NCBI GenBank assembly: GCA_022414725.1
Contig: CM039465.1
Location: forward strand, 41,728,131 to 41,792,130
Reading direction: 5' to 3'
Source of the DNA: Microglena sp. YARC
Lineage: Eukaryota > Chlorophyta > Chlorophyceae > Chlamydomonadales > Chlamydomonadaceae
DNA: 64,000 bases
In this document: piece after piece, positions 1 to 35,700 of the stretch
Layout of the letters: every line of letters begins with the position of its first letter
Numbering within the stretch: position 1 is the stretch's first letter
Notes under the pieces: model-generated
Told to the model about the DNA's origin: nothing
Seen by the model: the letters and a program-made list of their open reading frames with translations, nothing else
Databases searched by the model: none
Position numbers and translations under genes: made by a program

Positions 1-190
1 CACTTCTAGTCTATTAATGTTCCACTGTCTGTCTATAGATGGCTCACCGTTAGTCTATTAATGTTTCATTGTCTGCCAATCGATATTTAACTGGTAGTAT
101 ATTGATGTTTCATTGTCTGCCTATCGATGGCTCACCGTTAGTCTATTAATGTTTCACGGTTAGTATACAAATGTTTTACTGTCTGCTTAT
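1..190. repeat. degenerate tandem repeat at left edge
   Basis: Imperfect units containing 'gtctattaatgtttca' and 'ctgtctgcctatcgatggc' recur several times. The next 230 bases carry short related repeats ('tgagggcaaatgagc', 'ggggctaattcagg'). No coding sequence is recognised here. Confidence 0.7.
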
Positions 191-515
191 TGGTGGTTCA
201 CTCTCTGCCTTTTAATGATTCGCTCAATGTAAGGGCAAATGAGCCCAATGTGAGGGCAAATGAGCAAATTCAGTGCTGAAAATAGTTAATTCAGGGGTCT
301 GTTGGGGCTAATTCAGGTTTCAATTATAATCATTCAGTGCTCATTTAAACGCTACATGATGTGCATAAAATATCTTATTGGGGTATGATGAATAGCTAAA
401 TTCAGGGCCACATTAGATCAGTGAAAGGGCCAATTAAAGGCCAAGTAAAGGCTAATTAAGGGCTGGCAAGGGTCAATTCTGGGCCACGTTAGGGTCAATT
501 TAGGGGCTAAAAGCA

Positions 516-590
516 GGGGGGGGGGGGGGGGGGGGCAAAAAAAAAAGGGAAATACACCATCAAAAAAGTGCTGAGGTACCCTTCTGCAGA

Positions 591-619
<29 letters not shown>
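516..619. repeat. poly-G / poly-C inverted pair
   Basis: A run of 20 G (516-535) is followed 55 bases later by a run of 29 C (591-619), so the two could pair as a hairpin. Such long runs are also prone to assembly error. The low-complexity frames across it are not credible genes. Confidence 0.8.
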
Positions 620-621
<2 letters not shown>

Positions 622-954
622 CTCCGGAACCCACTGTACAGCCACTATCTCAGCCACCACTTGGTGGTATGGTGTCTATTTAGGCTCATTTTACAGGGCT
701 TTTAAAGGCCTATCCATTGAGGTTGGTCTGGAGACCATTGGGAATGTTTGAAACATAAAAAATCATCATCAACAATGTTACATTGTTTGGGTGGGACATG
801 GGGGTCAGTCCTGGTGTGTAGAATGAGCGGCCTGCGGCCTCTCAGACCCCCCTTTTTGGCCTGAGCCCCGGTCATGGATAGTTAATTTGGCCGGTCTGGG
901 CTTGGACGGTCCGTACCGTCCTAGTTTTTTTGCGGAGCCCCTTCTGGGGGGAGG

Positions 955-1045
955 GAGCCCCCAGGGGTACCTTGTTGTCCGTTTGTGCGCGTCCGTCCGT
1001 TTGTGCGCGTCCGTCCGTTTGTCCGCGTCCGTCCGACCGACCGAA
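955..1045. repeat. GTCCGTTTGTGCGC minisatellite
   Basis: About three copies of a 16-base unit 'gtccgtttgtgcgcgtcc' end in a GACC-type repeat. It lies left of the inverted promoter copy. The Arg/Thr-rich frames on either strand are products of the repeat. Confidence 0.7.
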
Positions 1046-1197
1046 AAATTGAAGCCTGACACGTCATCCAACACTTCTCGCGTCTCACAACTAACTGGCT
1101 TCGGTCAGCTCCATCGTTGCCACCTGCAGTTCCGTTGCCTACACACTCCGCCAATTTCCGCGTCGCTTGCGACGCTGCTTAGGACTTGACCCCCCTT

Positions 1198-1761
1198 GCC
1201 TGCTTTTATACCTGTCGCTTGAATCTGAGTTCGTATCCCTTTGTATCGGCCAGGAGCAGGTAGGGACAGGACAGCTTCCGTCTAAGCTCCGGATATCAGG
1301 GCCCGCCTTCGCTTGTTCGCGTGTTCAGAAGTGACCGACGCGCCAGCTCATAGGCGCCGACTGATGATGCGCTGTATGGAAGAGGGACAAGTGTGAGAGC
1401 GGTTTAGATGACGCTGGCAACGTTGGCAACGTCCGAAACCAATGGACCGACAGCAGCGAATATAAGAAATCCTAGCTGCCGCATGGCGCATGCTATCTCC
1501 AACTCCCTTAAGGCGCAGGCGCAGGCGACTGAGAAGTGGGAAGCAAGGGGGGGAATACTCGCAACCTCGGGACGTGACAAAATATTTCCCCAATGATTCG
1601 AACAGTTTTCTTTCTTTCTTGCACATTTCTACGCATTTGAGCTCAATCAAATCCCTCTCACACTTGTCCCTCTTCTATACGGCGCTTCATCCTTACGGCG
1701 CTTTCTTGACAGGGGGAAGGGATACGAATTCAGATTCTAGCGACAGGTATAAAAGCAGGCC
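1198..1761. repeat. inverted duplication of a TATA promoter
   Basis: 1198-1241 is the reverse complement of 1718-1761 with about two mismatches, including the TATA box. 1369-1399 is the reverse complement of 1655-1685. The arms surround a loop of about 255 bases. The left arm carries roughly 95 extra bases between its two matching blocks. The result is two TATA elements pointing outward, as in a bidirectional promoter. No convincing gene follows on the minus strand. Confidence 0.8.
1748..1754 (+). promoter_or_regulatory. TATA box of the pherophorin-like gene
   Basis: TATAAAA lies 97 bases before the ATG at 1851, giving an expected transcription start near 1778 and a 5' leader of about 70 bases. 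The context 'gacaggtataaaagcagg' is repeated in inverted form at about 1200. Confidence 0.65.
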
Positions 1762-1850
1762 ACCCAGATTTACGATCAATCTTTATCCACCCATTGTTTG
1801 ATCGAATCATCTCCAACCATCTTCTGTGAAATTTAAGCTGCTCTTAAGCC

Positions 1851-15329
<13,479 letters not shown>

Positions 15330-15335
15330 TCACCC

Positions 15336-15672
15336 TCCCCAAGCCCCCCGACTCCTGTGGTGTCCCCCAGCCCAAGCCTGTATTCTCTCCCAGCCCCCCG
15401 ACTCCTGTGGTGTCTCCCAGCCCCAAGTCTGCATTCTCTCCCAGCACCCCGACTCCTGTGGTGTCCCCCAGCCCCAAGTCTGCATTCTCTCCCAGCCCCC
15501 CGACTCCTGTGGTGTCCCCCAGCCCCAAGTCTGCATTCTCTCCCAGCCCCCCGACTTCTGTGGTGTCCCCAGCCCCAAGTCTGCATTCTCTCCCAGCCCC
15601 CCGACTCCTGTGGTGTCCCCCAGCCCCAAGTCTGCATTCTCTCCCAGCCCCCCGACTCCTGTGGTGTCCCCC
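15336..15672 (+). repeat. 51-base repeat encoding PPTPVVSPSPKSAFSPS
   Basis: Units start ('gactcctgtgg') at 15350, 15400, 15451, 15502, 15553, 15603 and 15654: 51-base periods with two 50-base ones, each lacking one C of a C run. In the best frame one unit reads PPTPVVSPSPKSAFSPS, a hydroxyproline-rich type motif. The one-base losses throw the array through several frames, so it is not now one open reading frame. Confidence 0.85.
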
Positions 15673-15712
15673 CCTCCTCCAGTAGTCTCTGTCTACCAGT
15701 CCCCCTGCTCCT

Positions 15713-16012
15713 GTGAGGCCCTTAAGACCCCTGACTCCTGTCACATCACCCAGTCCCCCTCCTACCCAGCCATCACTGCCCAACCCTCCCCCTCCATCTC
15801 CTAACCCACGGCCCCCCAGCCAACCTCCCCTCAGCCCACCTTCCCCCAGCCCACGGCCCCCCAGCCCGCTACCCCCAAGCTCACCTTCCCCCAGCCCAAC
15901 TCCCCCCAGCCACGCCCCCCAACTCACCTTCCCCCAGCCCAACTCCCCCCAGCCTGCTGCCCCCCAGCCCACTGCCCCCATCCCACCACCACCTGAGACA
16001 CCCCGGCAATGA
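15713..16012 (+). pseudogene. Pro/Ser-rich tail remnant
   Basis: The frame reads VTSPSPPPTQPSLPNPPPP and many SPxP/QPxxPQP repeats, closing at TGA (16010-16012). It looks like the rod part of a hydroxyproline-rich glycoprotein. No start or acceptor is convincing; it is probably the old 3' extension of the pherophorin-like gene. Confidence 0.45.
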
Positions 16013-16349
16013 TTACCCAGCCCCCCCTCCCTATGACTACTATGATTACTCTTATGACCATTTTTACTTCTATGACTACCCCCCTGGTTCCTATTATGAA
16101 ATGGCCTTGGAGAAAGGTTGCAAGTGGTTGCCTTGCAGCCTCACACCCCACCGCCACCTCCATCACACTCTAGAGCGCCTACTCCTTGTAGGAGTGGAAA
16201 TGCCCTTCGAGCTGAATCCTTGGTGTTGCTGGTTTGTGTCGGGAGACCCACCTCCTGGGGTGAAAGTCCTTTCACATCTTCGAAACAAAAGAGTGATGGG
16301 AAAGGCATTGTGGCTTCTTCGTATCAGGCAGTCTTATGCTACATTATAA
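16002..16349 (+). pseudogene. Tyr-rich extensin-like fragment, one frame off the Pro-rich tail
   Basis: Frame: PGNDYPAPPPYDYYDYSYDH, then FYFYDYPPGSYYEMALEKGC. Tyr-rich YDY/FYFY blocks next to Pro-rich rods resemble cross-linking segments of extensins. It is shifted one base from the preceding Pro/Ser frame. The later part (after about 16130) looks non-coding. Confidence 0.35.
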
Positions 16350-16429
16350 CTATATCATTGTGGCACATGATGCTTGTACTGCAATAGTCACACACTACAA
16401 GACTGTTGACAGATGTATAGCAGTGTTAT

Positions 16430-16612
16430 TCTTCTCAGCTAAAGTCAGCAGCTTCTAGGCAGCTCCCCCACCTGACTGTCTATCCAAATCTAATGCAACC
16501 TAGTTTGTGTGGAAGCTGGCATAATCCACTGCCTAGAACTGTCTAAATCGTGTGGCTTAGCCCAGTGGCTGTCTAAGGGAGCTGACTAGAAGCTGCTGCA
16601 CGTAGCTGAAAT
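16430..16612. mobile_element. MITE, family A (GCAGCTTCTAGGCAGCTCCC arms)
   Basis: 'cagcagcttctaggcagctc' at 16449 is answered by the inverted 'gggagctgactagaagctgc' at about 16577. Related copies lie at 34245-34440, 34463-34628 and 34695-34975. Confidence 0.65.
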
Positions 16613-16681
16613 AACATATATAATTAATAGGCCAACAGACTCCATTGATTGTTGACATGGACAGCCAGTGCTGCTTCCCAT

Positions 16682-16925
16682 GTATATATATATATATATA
16701 TATATATACTGCAGGGGTAGCCAATTAGGCCCATGGAGATCCCACATGCTTGAAGCAAGCTGTCTCTACCCACCAACCCACCCATTGGTGCACCCACCTA
16801 CCACCTACCACCTACCACCTACCACCTACCACCTACCTGTTGTAGCCAACCACCTACCACCTACCACCTACCACCTACCACCTACCACCTACCTGTTGTA
16901 GCCAACCACCTACCCACCAGGCAAG
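16682..16925. repeat. (TA)n followed by CCACCTA heptamer array
   Basis: About 28 bases of TA, then (after a short spacer) two runs of CCACCTA units separated by 'cctgttgtagccaa', itself repeated. Not coding. Confidence 0.9.
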
Positions 16926-17272
16926 TAACATGCCCACAGACCTCTAATGCCATCTGCTCTGAGCTAATGCACCATCTGTGCACTTGTTTAATACATAAAT
17001 AAATAGTACGCCTTATTACGAGGTGTGAGGTTGAGGATGCCAGCCCGTTTCATTTCACTGGATAACCACCAGGCGCTTGTTTAATTATTTACGTCCATGG
17101 ATTCCACGCATTATTTTCTGCAGCATGAATGCACTCTTGCGCGTTGTCTGCGTTGGATTAACCGAAATCCACGTTGCAGACAAAGCGCAAGAGTGCCTTG
17201 GATTAGCAAAAGTTTGTCTGCATTGGATTAGCCAATATTTGTATGCATTGGATAAGTCAGAAGCCTGGTTAA

Positions 17273-17456
17273 ATGTAGGGATCGGCATATCATATGATTT
17301 TGACCAAAGGCGAGTATGATATCATATGATATCATACAAATTGCATCATATGATATCGTATATAAATGCTAACTTTAGCCTCGTCAGACTGCCAGCATCA
17401 TATGATATCGTATGATGACATGATATCGTATGCTATCATATTGCCTATCCCTAGTT
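17273..17456. mobile_element. MITE, family B (TAGGGAT..ATCATATGAT)
   Basis: Starts 'tagggatcggcatatcatat', ends 'atcatattgcctatccct' plus A: inverted ends within a TA, with internal palindromic ATCATATGATATCAT units around a conserved centre ('cgtcagactgccagcat'). Copies: 29754-29936 same orientation, 29996-30184 inverted. Confidence 0.75.
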
Positions 17457-17614
17457 GTATGATGTTGGCCCTGTTGGGTTCGTCATTTACTCATTTCCGT
17501 GGTATGCTTTATTTTCGCTTCCTCGATCTTTCCTTATTTACGTTTGTTGTTTTCGTGTTGGCTGAAAAATTGTAAATCGTTGTTTGTGTCGACAAAATCA
17601 AATGTCCCAAGCAG

Positions 17615-17735
17615 GGTAATTCAAAGCCTGCGCTTTTGGGCGCTGACTTTTTGACCCCCTCTGCGCTTTAAGAGCAGTTTTTTGCAACCCCTTGTGGGCG
17701 CTGCAAGCAATTTTTGCGTTTTTTGTGGTGTGTAT
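17615..17735. repeat. partial copy of GC-rich element, family C
   Basis: 'gcgcttttgggcgctgactt', 'ttgaccccctctgcgc' and 'ttttttgcaa' match the 5' half of the element at 25178-25375. Other copies: 19363-19533 and 30232-30412. Confidence 0.6.
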
Positions 17736-17817
17736 TTTTCCTATCCAGAGCTAGCCAAACAGGCTAAAAGGACTTGCCCAACCGCAACAACAGGACATTG
17801 ATATATGATCTTCATTG

Positions 17818-18015
17818 GTTTGGTGGTCGGCCCTAGTTCAAGAAAACGGGTTGGCCCCCTCAACCCTTATGAACAGGGGCCCTGCTTTGTTTGGTTGGCC
17901 CCCTCAACCCTTATGAAGGGTTGAGGGGGCCTGCTTTGTTTGGTTGGCCCCCTCAATCCCTAAGGGTTGGCCCCCTCAACCCTTATGAAGGGTTGAGGGG
18001 CCCTGCTTTGTTTGG
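17818..18015. repeat. tandem hairpins 'ggttggccccctcaaccctt'
   Basis: Three units, each a perfect-looking hairpin ('cccctcaacccttatgaag' facing 'ggttgagggg') followed by 'cctgctttgtttggttg'. The 'ggccccctcaacc' core recurs at about 10618 and 33055. Confidence 0.8.
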
Positions 18016-18019
18016 TTGT

Positions 18020-19360
18020 CTATTTTATTCTTGACGAAGTAATGAGGGGGGAACTATTGATTGTGTTTGATTGTTTGTTTTATAAGTGATGAAAATCATG
18101 AAGTCATGAGGGGTTAGTGTTGAATTTGAATTGTTACATGGTTGAAATCATGAGGGGAAAACAATTGATGGTGTTTGATTGTCAGTTGGTCGGCCCCCCT
18201 AAGGGGGACAGACCTATGCGATACTTACGCGAAATCGTCAAATCTTCACTTTTCCCCAAGAAAGCCGGTCAAATCAGCCGGTTAGCTGAGTACTCTAAAA
18301 TCTAAGCGACTCGTGCTCGATTCCATTGGCGCAGGGGATGGTTCCTCTTTTTCACCATGCTTGCGACTTTGTAACTTCCCTAACTTCGATGAACAGTTGC
18401 TATGCCGGTAGAATGGTCGCAAGTCCAATACGCAACATCGCGCCACAACTCCTTTGCGAATTTGTTGTCCACACGTGTACCTTGCATGGTATTTTGTGCG
18501 ATAGTTCAGTTTTGAAGTTCATAAGTCCTCACGTCAAAGCAACTCCAATGGTCGAAGAGCAACTTCGCTTCTCGACTTCCTTGGGAGTTGCTGTACCTGC
18601 GGGATGGTGCCCTTCGGGAACCAACCTGCTGTCGAAAGCTTGCCCCGGAGAACACTTACTCGCATACGAATCTCAGGGTTGCGGACTGCAGACGCGGTGT
18701 TTTCATTTGTCGTTTCCTCCTGTCCTGAGGACTAAATCTAGGGACCTGGAGCATGTCCAACACAACAGCTGACTAACAAGCTCTCATCGTAGACACACGG
18801 AAACCATGTTCCACATCCATCAGAACACAGCCCAAGACAGAATCCGCCTCAACTGCATTCACACACCTGCTACAATAAATGACAAAGACATGACGGCTGA
18901 ACGGCTCTCTCACAGTTCTCCAAATTCTACAAGTACTAGCATACCACTGGATGCCACAAAACATAATATGACAATCTACGTTAAATATTTCAAACGATCA
19001 AGTTGTTGGCAATTGCAATTAGCAAATGTATCTCCTGCACGTCGTTTCACTTTGGCATACCCACATGAACAACTTTGTTATATTTATGAACTTTCAACAA
19101 CAAATGTAACCATTACATACCGGTACAAATGAATTACAGACCCAGAAGCCATGGTGTACTATACCCCACCCCCGGGGCCGACCTCCAGGGAACCCGCCAG
19201 GGCACCCTGCCACCCTACTTTTGTATATGTGTGACCAACAACAGCAACGGCGATAACTACAACAAACTTAGTCACATAGATCAAACGTGGTATTTACTCG
19301 AGGTTGGGAAAGTCCCTTTAGCCCATTGAACTACCTCAGGAATGCAATAGGCATACAATG
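18020..19360. other. no recognised gene
   Basis: Holds an open frame at 18326-18772 (148 codons) without recognisable domains and a tRNA-like stretch at about 18277-18330 ('ggttagctgagtactc', 'gtgctcgattcc'). The frame 18806-19132 is also unrecognised. I cannot support a gene. Confidence 0.4.
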
Positions 19361-19362
19361 TA

Positions 19363-19533
19363 GGGTACTACATTTTGTCAAATTGTTGAGCGCTTTGTAT
19401 CGTAGGGGAAATAAGCGCAAATACTGTGCGCTGTGCCCACGGGGTGTTGAAAAACTGTGCGAAACTGAACTGTAGGGCTCAAAAGCTTATGCCAAATCGC
19501 GCTGCCGCGCGCGCTCTGTAGTACCCTGATACA
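19363..19533. mobile_element. GC-rich MITE-like element, family C
   Basis: Bounded by 'gtagggtactac' and 'ctctgtagtaccctga', an inverted pair around GTACTAC. Contains 'gttgaaaaactgtgcgaaac' shared with 30325-30345. Confidence 0.65.
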
Positions 19534-19825
19534 ATGCACTTATTGAACTTGTTGAGATGATTGTTACGATGATAATTGCTGGTTGAAGCTAAATGACTTG
19601 TTAAAATGATAATTGCTAGCTGAAGCTAAACGACTTGTTAAGATGATTCTCAATTCATCAGTTTCGTGATTCTCAGTTCATCAGTTTCAGTTAATGGGAG
19701 TTTTTTCGTTATAGCCCCTGCTGTCATGTTTGGGAAATTCCCTTTAGCCTATTTGGTCTACCCCTGGACTGTAACAACATAAAACAATGATCACGCCTGG
19801 TGGGGCGTGGTATTAAACTATTAAT

Positions 19826-20011
19826 TTGATTTGCTTTTTACAACAAGAATTTTCGCCTCAATGGGTGAGTCTCCCTAGTCCCTACATTAGCCCTGAACAC
19901 GAAGGATTACATGTCATGTGGCGGGTCCTGTCCTGCTCGGAAAGGCATGCCATTGAGCTGGTTGGTGCACTGAATGTCCCAACAGATGTCCAACTGTCAA
20001 CAGCCAGGTGA
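19826..20011 (+). CDS. possible isolated exon, low support
   Basis: The frame reads SPEHEGLHVMWRVLSCSERH and continues to VQLSTA before a possible donor GTGAGG at 20009. Composition is more gene-like than its surroundings, but I find no matching neighbour exon and no known family. It could be a fragment of an unseen or dead gene. Confidence 0.2.
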   Translation: MICFLQQEFSPQWVSLPSPYISPEHEGLHVMWRVLSCSERHAIELVGALNVPTDVQLSTAR

Positions 20012-20067
20012 GGGCAAACTTATGGCAGGCCAGGTCTGGGTCAGGTGTCCTGAAATTTCAAACTGAG

Positions 20068-20150
20068 CACACACTTTAACTGAGGTAGTGAACTGCCGTA
20101 GTGGTGCAAGGTAAGATTGCTCTACTGCCCTCGCTACTACCTCTGTTAAA
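20068..20150. repeat. hairpin element
   Basis: 'cactttaactgaggtagtg' at about 20070 is answered by 'ctactacctctgttaaagtg' at about 20133, arms of about 19 bases around a 45-base loop. Could fold as RNA, or be a short MITE. Confidence 0.55.
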
Positions 20151-20739
20151 GTGGTTAAGTCAGTAGTATGGCATGCCCCGCCGTTCCAACAATGACCGAA
20201 CTGCCTACCGCCCTGTGTCGAAAGGTTGGCGGTCGAGCGCAAAGGAGCCACCCTGTCGCCCACGGGGTGGCTGCAGCGGTTGCAACCGGTGATCGCGGTA
20301 CGTACGGTACACTTCCCTGGATGTAATTCTGGCGCCAGCAACTCACCAGTCGGAAAGACATAGCTCATCAGTGCAAGCGGAGCCTCCCGCGCGCCGCAAA
20401 TCCTGCTTAAAGCATTCGGTGCGGATTGTCTCCCAGGATCGCCACATCCAGGTAACTAACACCCTCGCCCGACTGGACGCGCATGCATGGGCCCATTAAT
20501 CCATCAGCAGTCCTCAAAATCCACCTACCCCCCGCGTAGAAGACGAAAGAACCGAGCTCTCTCGATAGCAGCACGCATAGCTATGAATTGATCGCATCCA
20601 CGATTTACGTGTCAGTGTCACTATGGGTGAGAGTGGGGGCTAAAGTTATCCACCGGCTATACTGCCCCCCCCGCCCGCGAAGATCAATTCGACAATTCAA
20701 CCTTCCGGGCCGCCTAGAGTTGCTGGCACTACGCGTCAC

Positions 20740-21335
20740 CTACGCGTGAACCTGCCATAACTTGCGACCCGAACTGTGAACCGCATGCCATTGGGGGCTT
20801 TCCTGGCGTTCGATACTCACTGAAACCAGGGAGCACACCAAGCGGATTCGAACCCATGACGGGGATATGACTAGTCCGCGCAGGATGACCAGCAATGAGC
20901 GCCTACGCATGTGTACGTGAACCTGCCAAAGCATGCGACCCGAATTGTGAACCGCATGGGGGGCTCTTCCTGGCGTTCGATACCCTCTGAAACCAGGGAG
21001 CACACTAAGCGGATTCGAACCCATGACTGGGACGCGAGGAGCTTGTGCTGGACTGTAGGATGCTATTTTCAATCATGGCGCTTCTAGATGAGTACGGGAG
21101 CCCACAAAGCGAGCGGCCCGCATTGTGAAACCCATGGGGCATTGGGGTATTCTTCCTGACCCCGAAGCACGGTCACTCCCACCACTTCCCTGCACCTCAA
21201 GACCTAAGACGAAGAATTGTCGCTTGTTTTTAGCCTCCTCTGGGCTGCTCACCTCTTTCCAATTGTTTGTCCCCCCCGAGCGTTGCCCACGAAAACCTCG
21301 GACCACACAAGGCGGATTCGCAGCTATGACTGGGA
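20740..21335 (-). repeat. tRNA-like SINE fragments, imperfect tandem
   Basis: 'agcggattcgaacccatgac' occurs at about 20839 and 21010; on the minus strand it contains a perfect box B GGTTCGAATCC. 'gaaccgcatg', 'cctggcgttcgata' and 'tgaaaccagggagcacac' recur with the same ~167-base spacing. A third, weaker unit runs to about 21335. Probably SINE pieces, not functional tRNAs. Confidence 0.55.
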
Positions 21336-21670
21336 TGTAACTAGCATGCTAACCCTGCCACTTCCCTGCCTACTTGCAGCTCAGCTCTTTCGAATTCCAG
21401 ACCCAGTTCGCCTGATCGAGGACGGACGGACTACGGACCGGACCGGACGACCGGATACTGCTGGGAACCGATCGACCGAACCGATCAGCTCTGATTCGCA
21501 CCCAAGGACCCACACAGAGCAGCGTGCATCGCCTAAAAATCCAAGCCAGTGGGCTTGAAACCTCTCTCCTCTCGCCTATACCCGCACGAGAGGCCAAAGT
21601 TGGTATTGCCGCTGGCCATCCCTCCGGCTCCAGAACCAGTTCGGAATCCGAACCAAGCTACCTCTCAGCC

Positions 21671-32984
<11,314 letters not shown>

Positions 32985-33076
32985 AGATGAAGAAGAGGCA
33001 TTAGTCAGAAGAGATGGAGAAGATGGTGGTTGGCCCCAGTGCAAGCAAACCGGCTGGCCCCCTCAACCTCGCGCCT

Positions 33077-33081
33077 TGTAA
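33077..33081 (+). promoter_or_regulatory. possible polyadenylation signal TGTAA
   Basis: TGTAA lies 93 bases after the stop. In volvocine algae TGTAA is the usual poly(A) signal. The motif is short and the region repetitive, so this is tentative. Confidence 0.35.
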
Positions 33082-33424
33082 TCAGACAAACTATTTATTT
33101 ATTTGTTGGCATGAACTATTAACTACAGGCTAATTATTATTTATATCAGACTAACTAATTATAAATAATTATTATTCATATCAGCTGCAGAGCATAATTA
33201 CTATTTATATCAGACAAACTATTTATTTATTTATTGGCATTAACTGTTAACTACAGGCTGAGAAGCATAGACCTAAACGCTCCGGGCCAAGCCGAACTCG
33301 TAATAAGGCATACTATTTATTGATTTGTTTATTTATATTTAATGGTGAAGAGGGGGATTGGACATGAATGAAGTGCATGCATGGTATATGGTTTCTATAT
33401 ATGGCACGTAGCTGTTCATTTTGG

Positions 33425-34065
33425 TTATTGTGAGGCAATGCTTCCATGAACGCAGAAGAGGCATAGGACATGACTGGAGTGCACGCATGGGAAATGGGTC
33501 GCTGTGGCACGTAGCTGTTCATTTGGGTTATTTTGAGGCAATGCTACAATGGACGCAGAAGAGGCATAGGACATGGATGGAGTGCACGCATGGGAAATGG
33601 GTCGCTGTGGCACGTAGCTGTTCATTTGGGTTATTTTGAGGCAATGCTTCCATGAACGCAGAAGAGGCATAGGACATGACTGGAGTGCACGCATGGGGAA
33701 TGGGTCGCTGTGGCACGTAGCTGTTCATTTGGGTTATTTTGAGGCAATGCTTCCCATGAACGCAGAAAGCATAGGACATGAATGGAGCGCACGCATGGGA
33801 ATGGTCGCTGTGGCACGTAGCTGTTCATTTGGTTATTTGAGCAATGCTACAATGGACGCAGAAGAGGCATTGGACATGAATGGAGCGCACGCATAGAGAA
33901 TGGGTCGCTGTGGCACGTAGCTGTTCATGTCTGATATTTTGAGGCAATATTAGCATGGACGCAGAAGAGGCATTGGACATGGATGAATTGCATACATGAG
34001 AAATGGGTCGCTTTATAACAGTATGGCACGTAGCTGTTCATTTGGGCTATTTTGAGGCAATGCCA
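33425..34065 (+). repeat. ~103-base tandem repeat after the secreted-protein gene
   Basis: 'ttttgaggcaatgct' marks units at about 33430, 33532, 33635, 33737, 33838, 33938 and 34049. The same string with 'accataaatgaagatg' spans the stop codon of exon 7 (32960-32995), so the array probably grew from the 3' end of the gene. The Met/His-rich frames here are repeat artefacts. Confidence 0.85.
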
Positions 34066-34244
34066 CATAGATGTTTGTTTTGGTTGGATTCTTCTGGTGC
34101 CGATGTGTGTGTATGCGTGTATGTATTTATGTTGAATGCATGTGTGGGGGGTAGGGTTTAGTTTGGGTCTTGTAGGCTGCACAGTGGTAGGAGCATGATA
34201 TGCTTGTTTGGTTGGATTCACAGCAGATTACATCGTCATCATAC

Positions 34245-34440
34245 CTTTTATTTCTGGCTACAAGCGGCAGCTTCTATGCAGCTCCTTGAGCCAGCTACTG
34301 GGATAAGCCCCAAGATTCTAACAGTCCTGAAAAGCCGATTCTGTCAGCTTCCAGATGCACTAAGTTGCTTTAGCATTGTCTGAGTAGAAAGTTAGGGGAG
34401 CTGCCTAGAAGCTGCCGCCCATTGCCAAAAATAAAAGAAA
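34245..34440. mobile_element. MITE, family A
   Basis: 'ccttttatttctggctacaa' with 'gcggcagcttctatgcagct' faces 'agctgcctagaagctgccgc' and 'aaaaataaaag'. 'atcgtcat' occurs on both sides (about 34231 and 34444), compatible with an 8-base target duplication. Confidence 0.7.
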
Positions 34441-34462
34441 TGATCGTCATAGACAGGCCCAG

Positions 34463-34628
34463 TGTTTTTCTTTTTTGCGACACGTGACAGCTTATAGACA
34501 GCTCCCCCTGGCTACTTGAACAAGGCTAGCACAAGCTATTGCATATGACGACCAGCGCCCCTGAAATCTGGGGCTGGCCTAGTGGCTGGCACAGGGAGCT
34601 GCCTAGAAGCTGCTATGCATACCAAAAT
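34463..34628. mobile_element. MITE, family A, CAGTG ends
   Basis: Starts 'cagtgtttttcttttttgc', ends 'ccaaaataaaaaacactg', an inverted terminal repeat of about 18 bases; the flanks 'gacaggcc' and 'gacagcca' look like an 8-base duplication with one difference. CAGTG ends and 8-base duplications suggest a hAT-type family. Confidence 0.65.
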
Positions 34629-34694
34629 AAAAAACACTGGACAGCCATTGTTGACCCAAGACACACCCGCTACGCACATCCGGGGGTATAGCTT

Positions 34695-34975
34695 TTCTTT
34701 TCAGCTATGAGCAGCAGCTTCTAGGCAGCTCCCTGAGCATACCACCTGATTACCTCCTGGGATGAAAATCCTTTCACAACTAAAAAACAAACGCTTCTAG
34801 GTAGGCAGCTCCTTGAGCCAGCAATTGGGCTGACCCCAAAGATTTCAGCGATGGCGGAGAGCTGATTAAATTAGCTGACAGGTACACTGACTTGCTTTAG
34901 GTTTGGCTAGATAGCCAGCCAAGGGAGCTGCCTAGAAGCTGCTGGTCATAGCCGAAAATAAATTATGCATGGCAC
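34695..34975. mobile_element. MITE, family A, nested or doubled
   Basis: Two left arms ('gcagcttctaggcagctcc' at about 34710 and 'cttctaggtaggcagctcc' at about 34795) and one right arm ('gggagctgcctagaagctgc' at about 34924). 'cctcctgggatgaaaatcc' is shared with 16251-16270. Confidence 0.6.
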
Positions 34976-35019
34976 TGCAATGTAATGAATATATGAATGT
35001 ATCTATCCCGTTTCGACGA

Positions 35020-35090
35020 ATGGTTATATGGTTGAGCTCGTTGAACTGATGAAGGTGTGAGTTTGAATCCCTACAGGTGCGCTTTAGTGT
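35020..35090 (+). repeat. tRNA-like SINE head
   Basis: 'atatggttgagctcgttg' (box A-like) and 'gtgagtttgaatccct' (box B-like) lie 40 bases apart. No complete cloverleaf. The stretch 35090-36060 has a run of 31 C (35670-35700) and otherwise nothing I recognise. Confidence 0.4.
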
Positions 35091-35669
35091 TTGCGGTTGC
35101 TGTCAACCGCCATGGTAGCTCTGTACAGGTAAAGTAGCAGCCCATTCTCTACCGACTGTAATCACAGGACTGCAAAAAAATGACGGGCCAGGATGCTCTC
35201 TCTTTCCCCTCCTCCTAAACATGGTTGCCGTCTCACCGTGCATGCTTGCAGCTATGTGATGGCGTCAGAAAAAAGCTGGAGCTATCCGCACCTGCATCAG
35301 CCGACTAGCTCCAGACCAGCACCAGACCAATCAATCAGCATCAGCAGCTCCTTTTATATGGAAATATGGGTATGTGGTAGGGGTGAGAGTAGTAGTAGGC
35401 ATGCAGTTTTGGTTGTATGTAGGCCCATTGAGGATTTGCTGCTGCCTCAATGGATTAGTCAAGGTGTTTGGGAAGGCTTGCCAATGTATGGGAATAATGG
35501 CTGCCTGGATGGGAAATTAAGAATGGGAATGGGAGACGAAGACGAATGAAGAAGGCCGAGGACGAGATCGGCATACTGAGCAAGGCTGCCGTCGAACGAT
35601 GAGGGCAGGAGCGAGCTGTCGAGCTAGCTAGCGCAGTGAGTCTCGCACCTGAACATGTGTCCGGGCCCG

Positions 35670-35700
<31 letters not shown>

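Noticed and set aside
921..1154. A gene on the minus strand driven by the inverted TATA box
   Set aside because: The only frame there is short and made largely of the GTCCGTTTGTGCGC repeat.
18326..18772. 148-codon frame
   Set aside because: No recognised domain, no splice partner, and it begins next to a SINE-like stretch; kept only as unassigned sequence.
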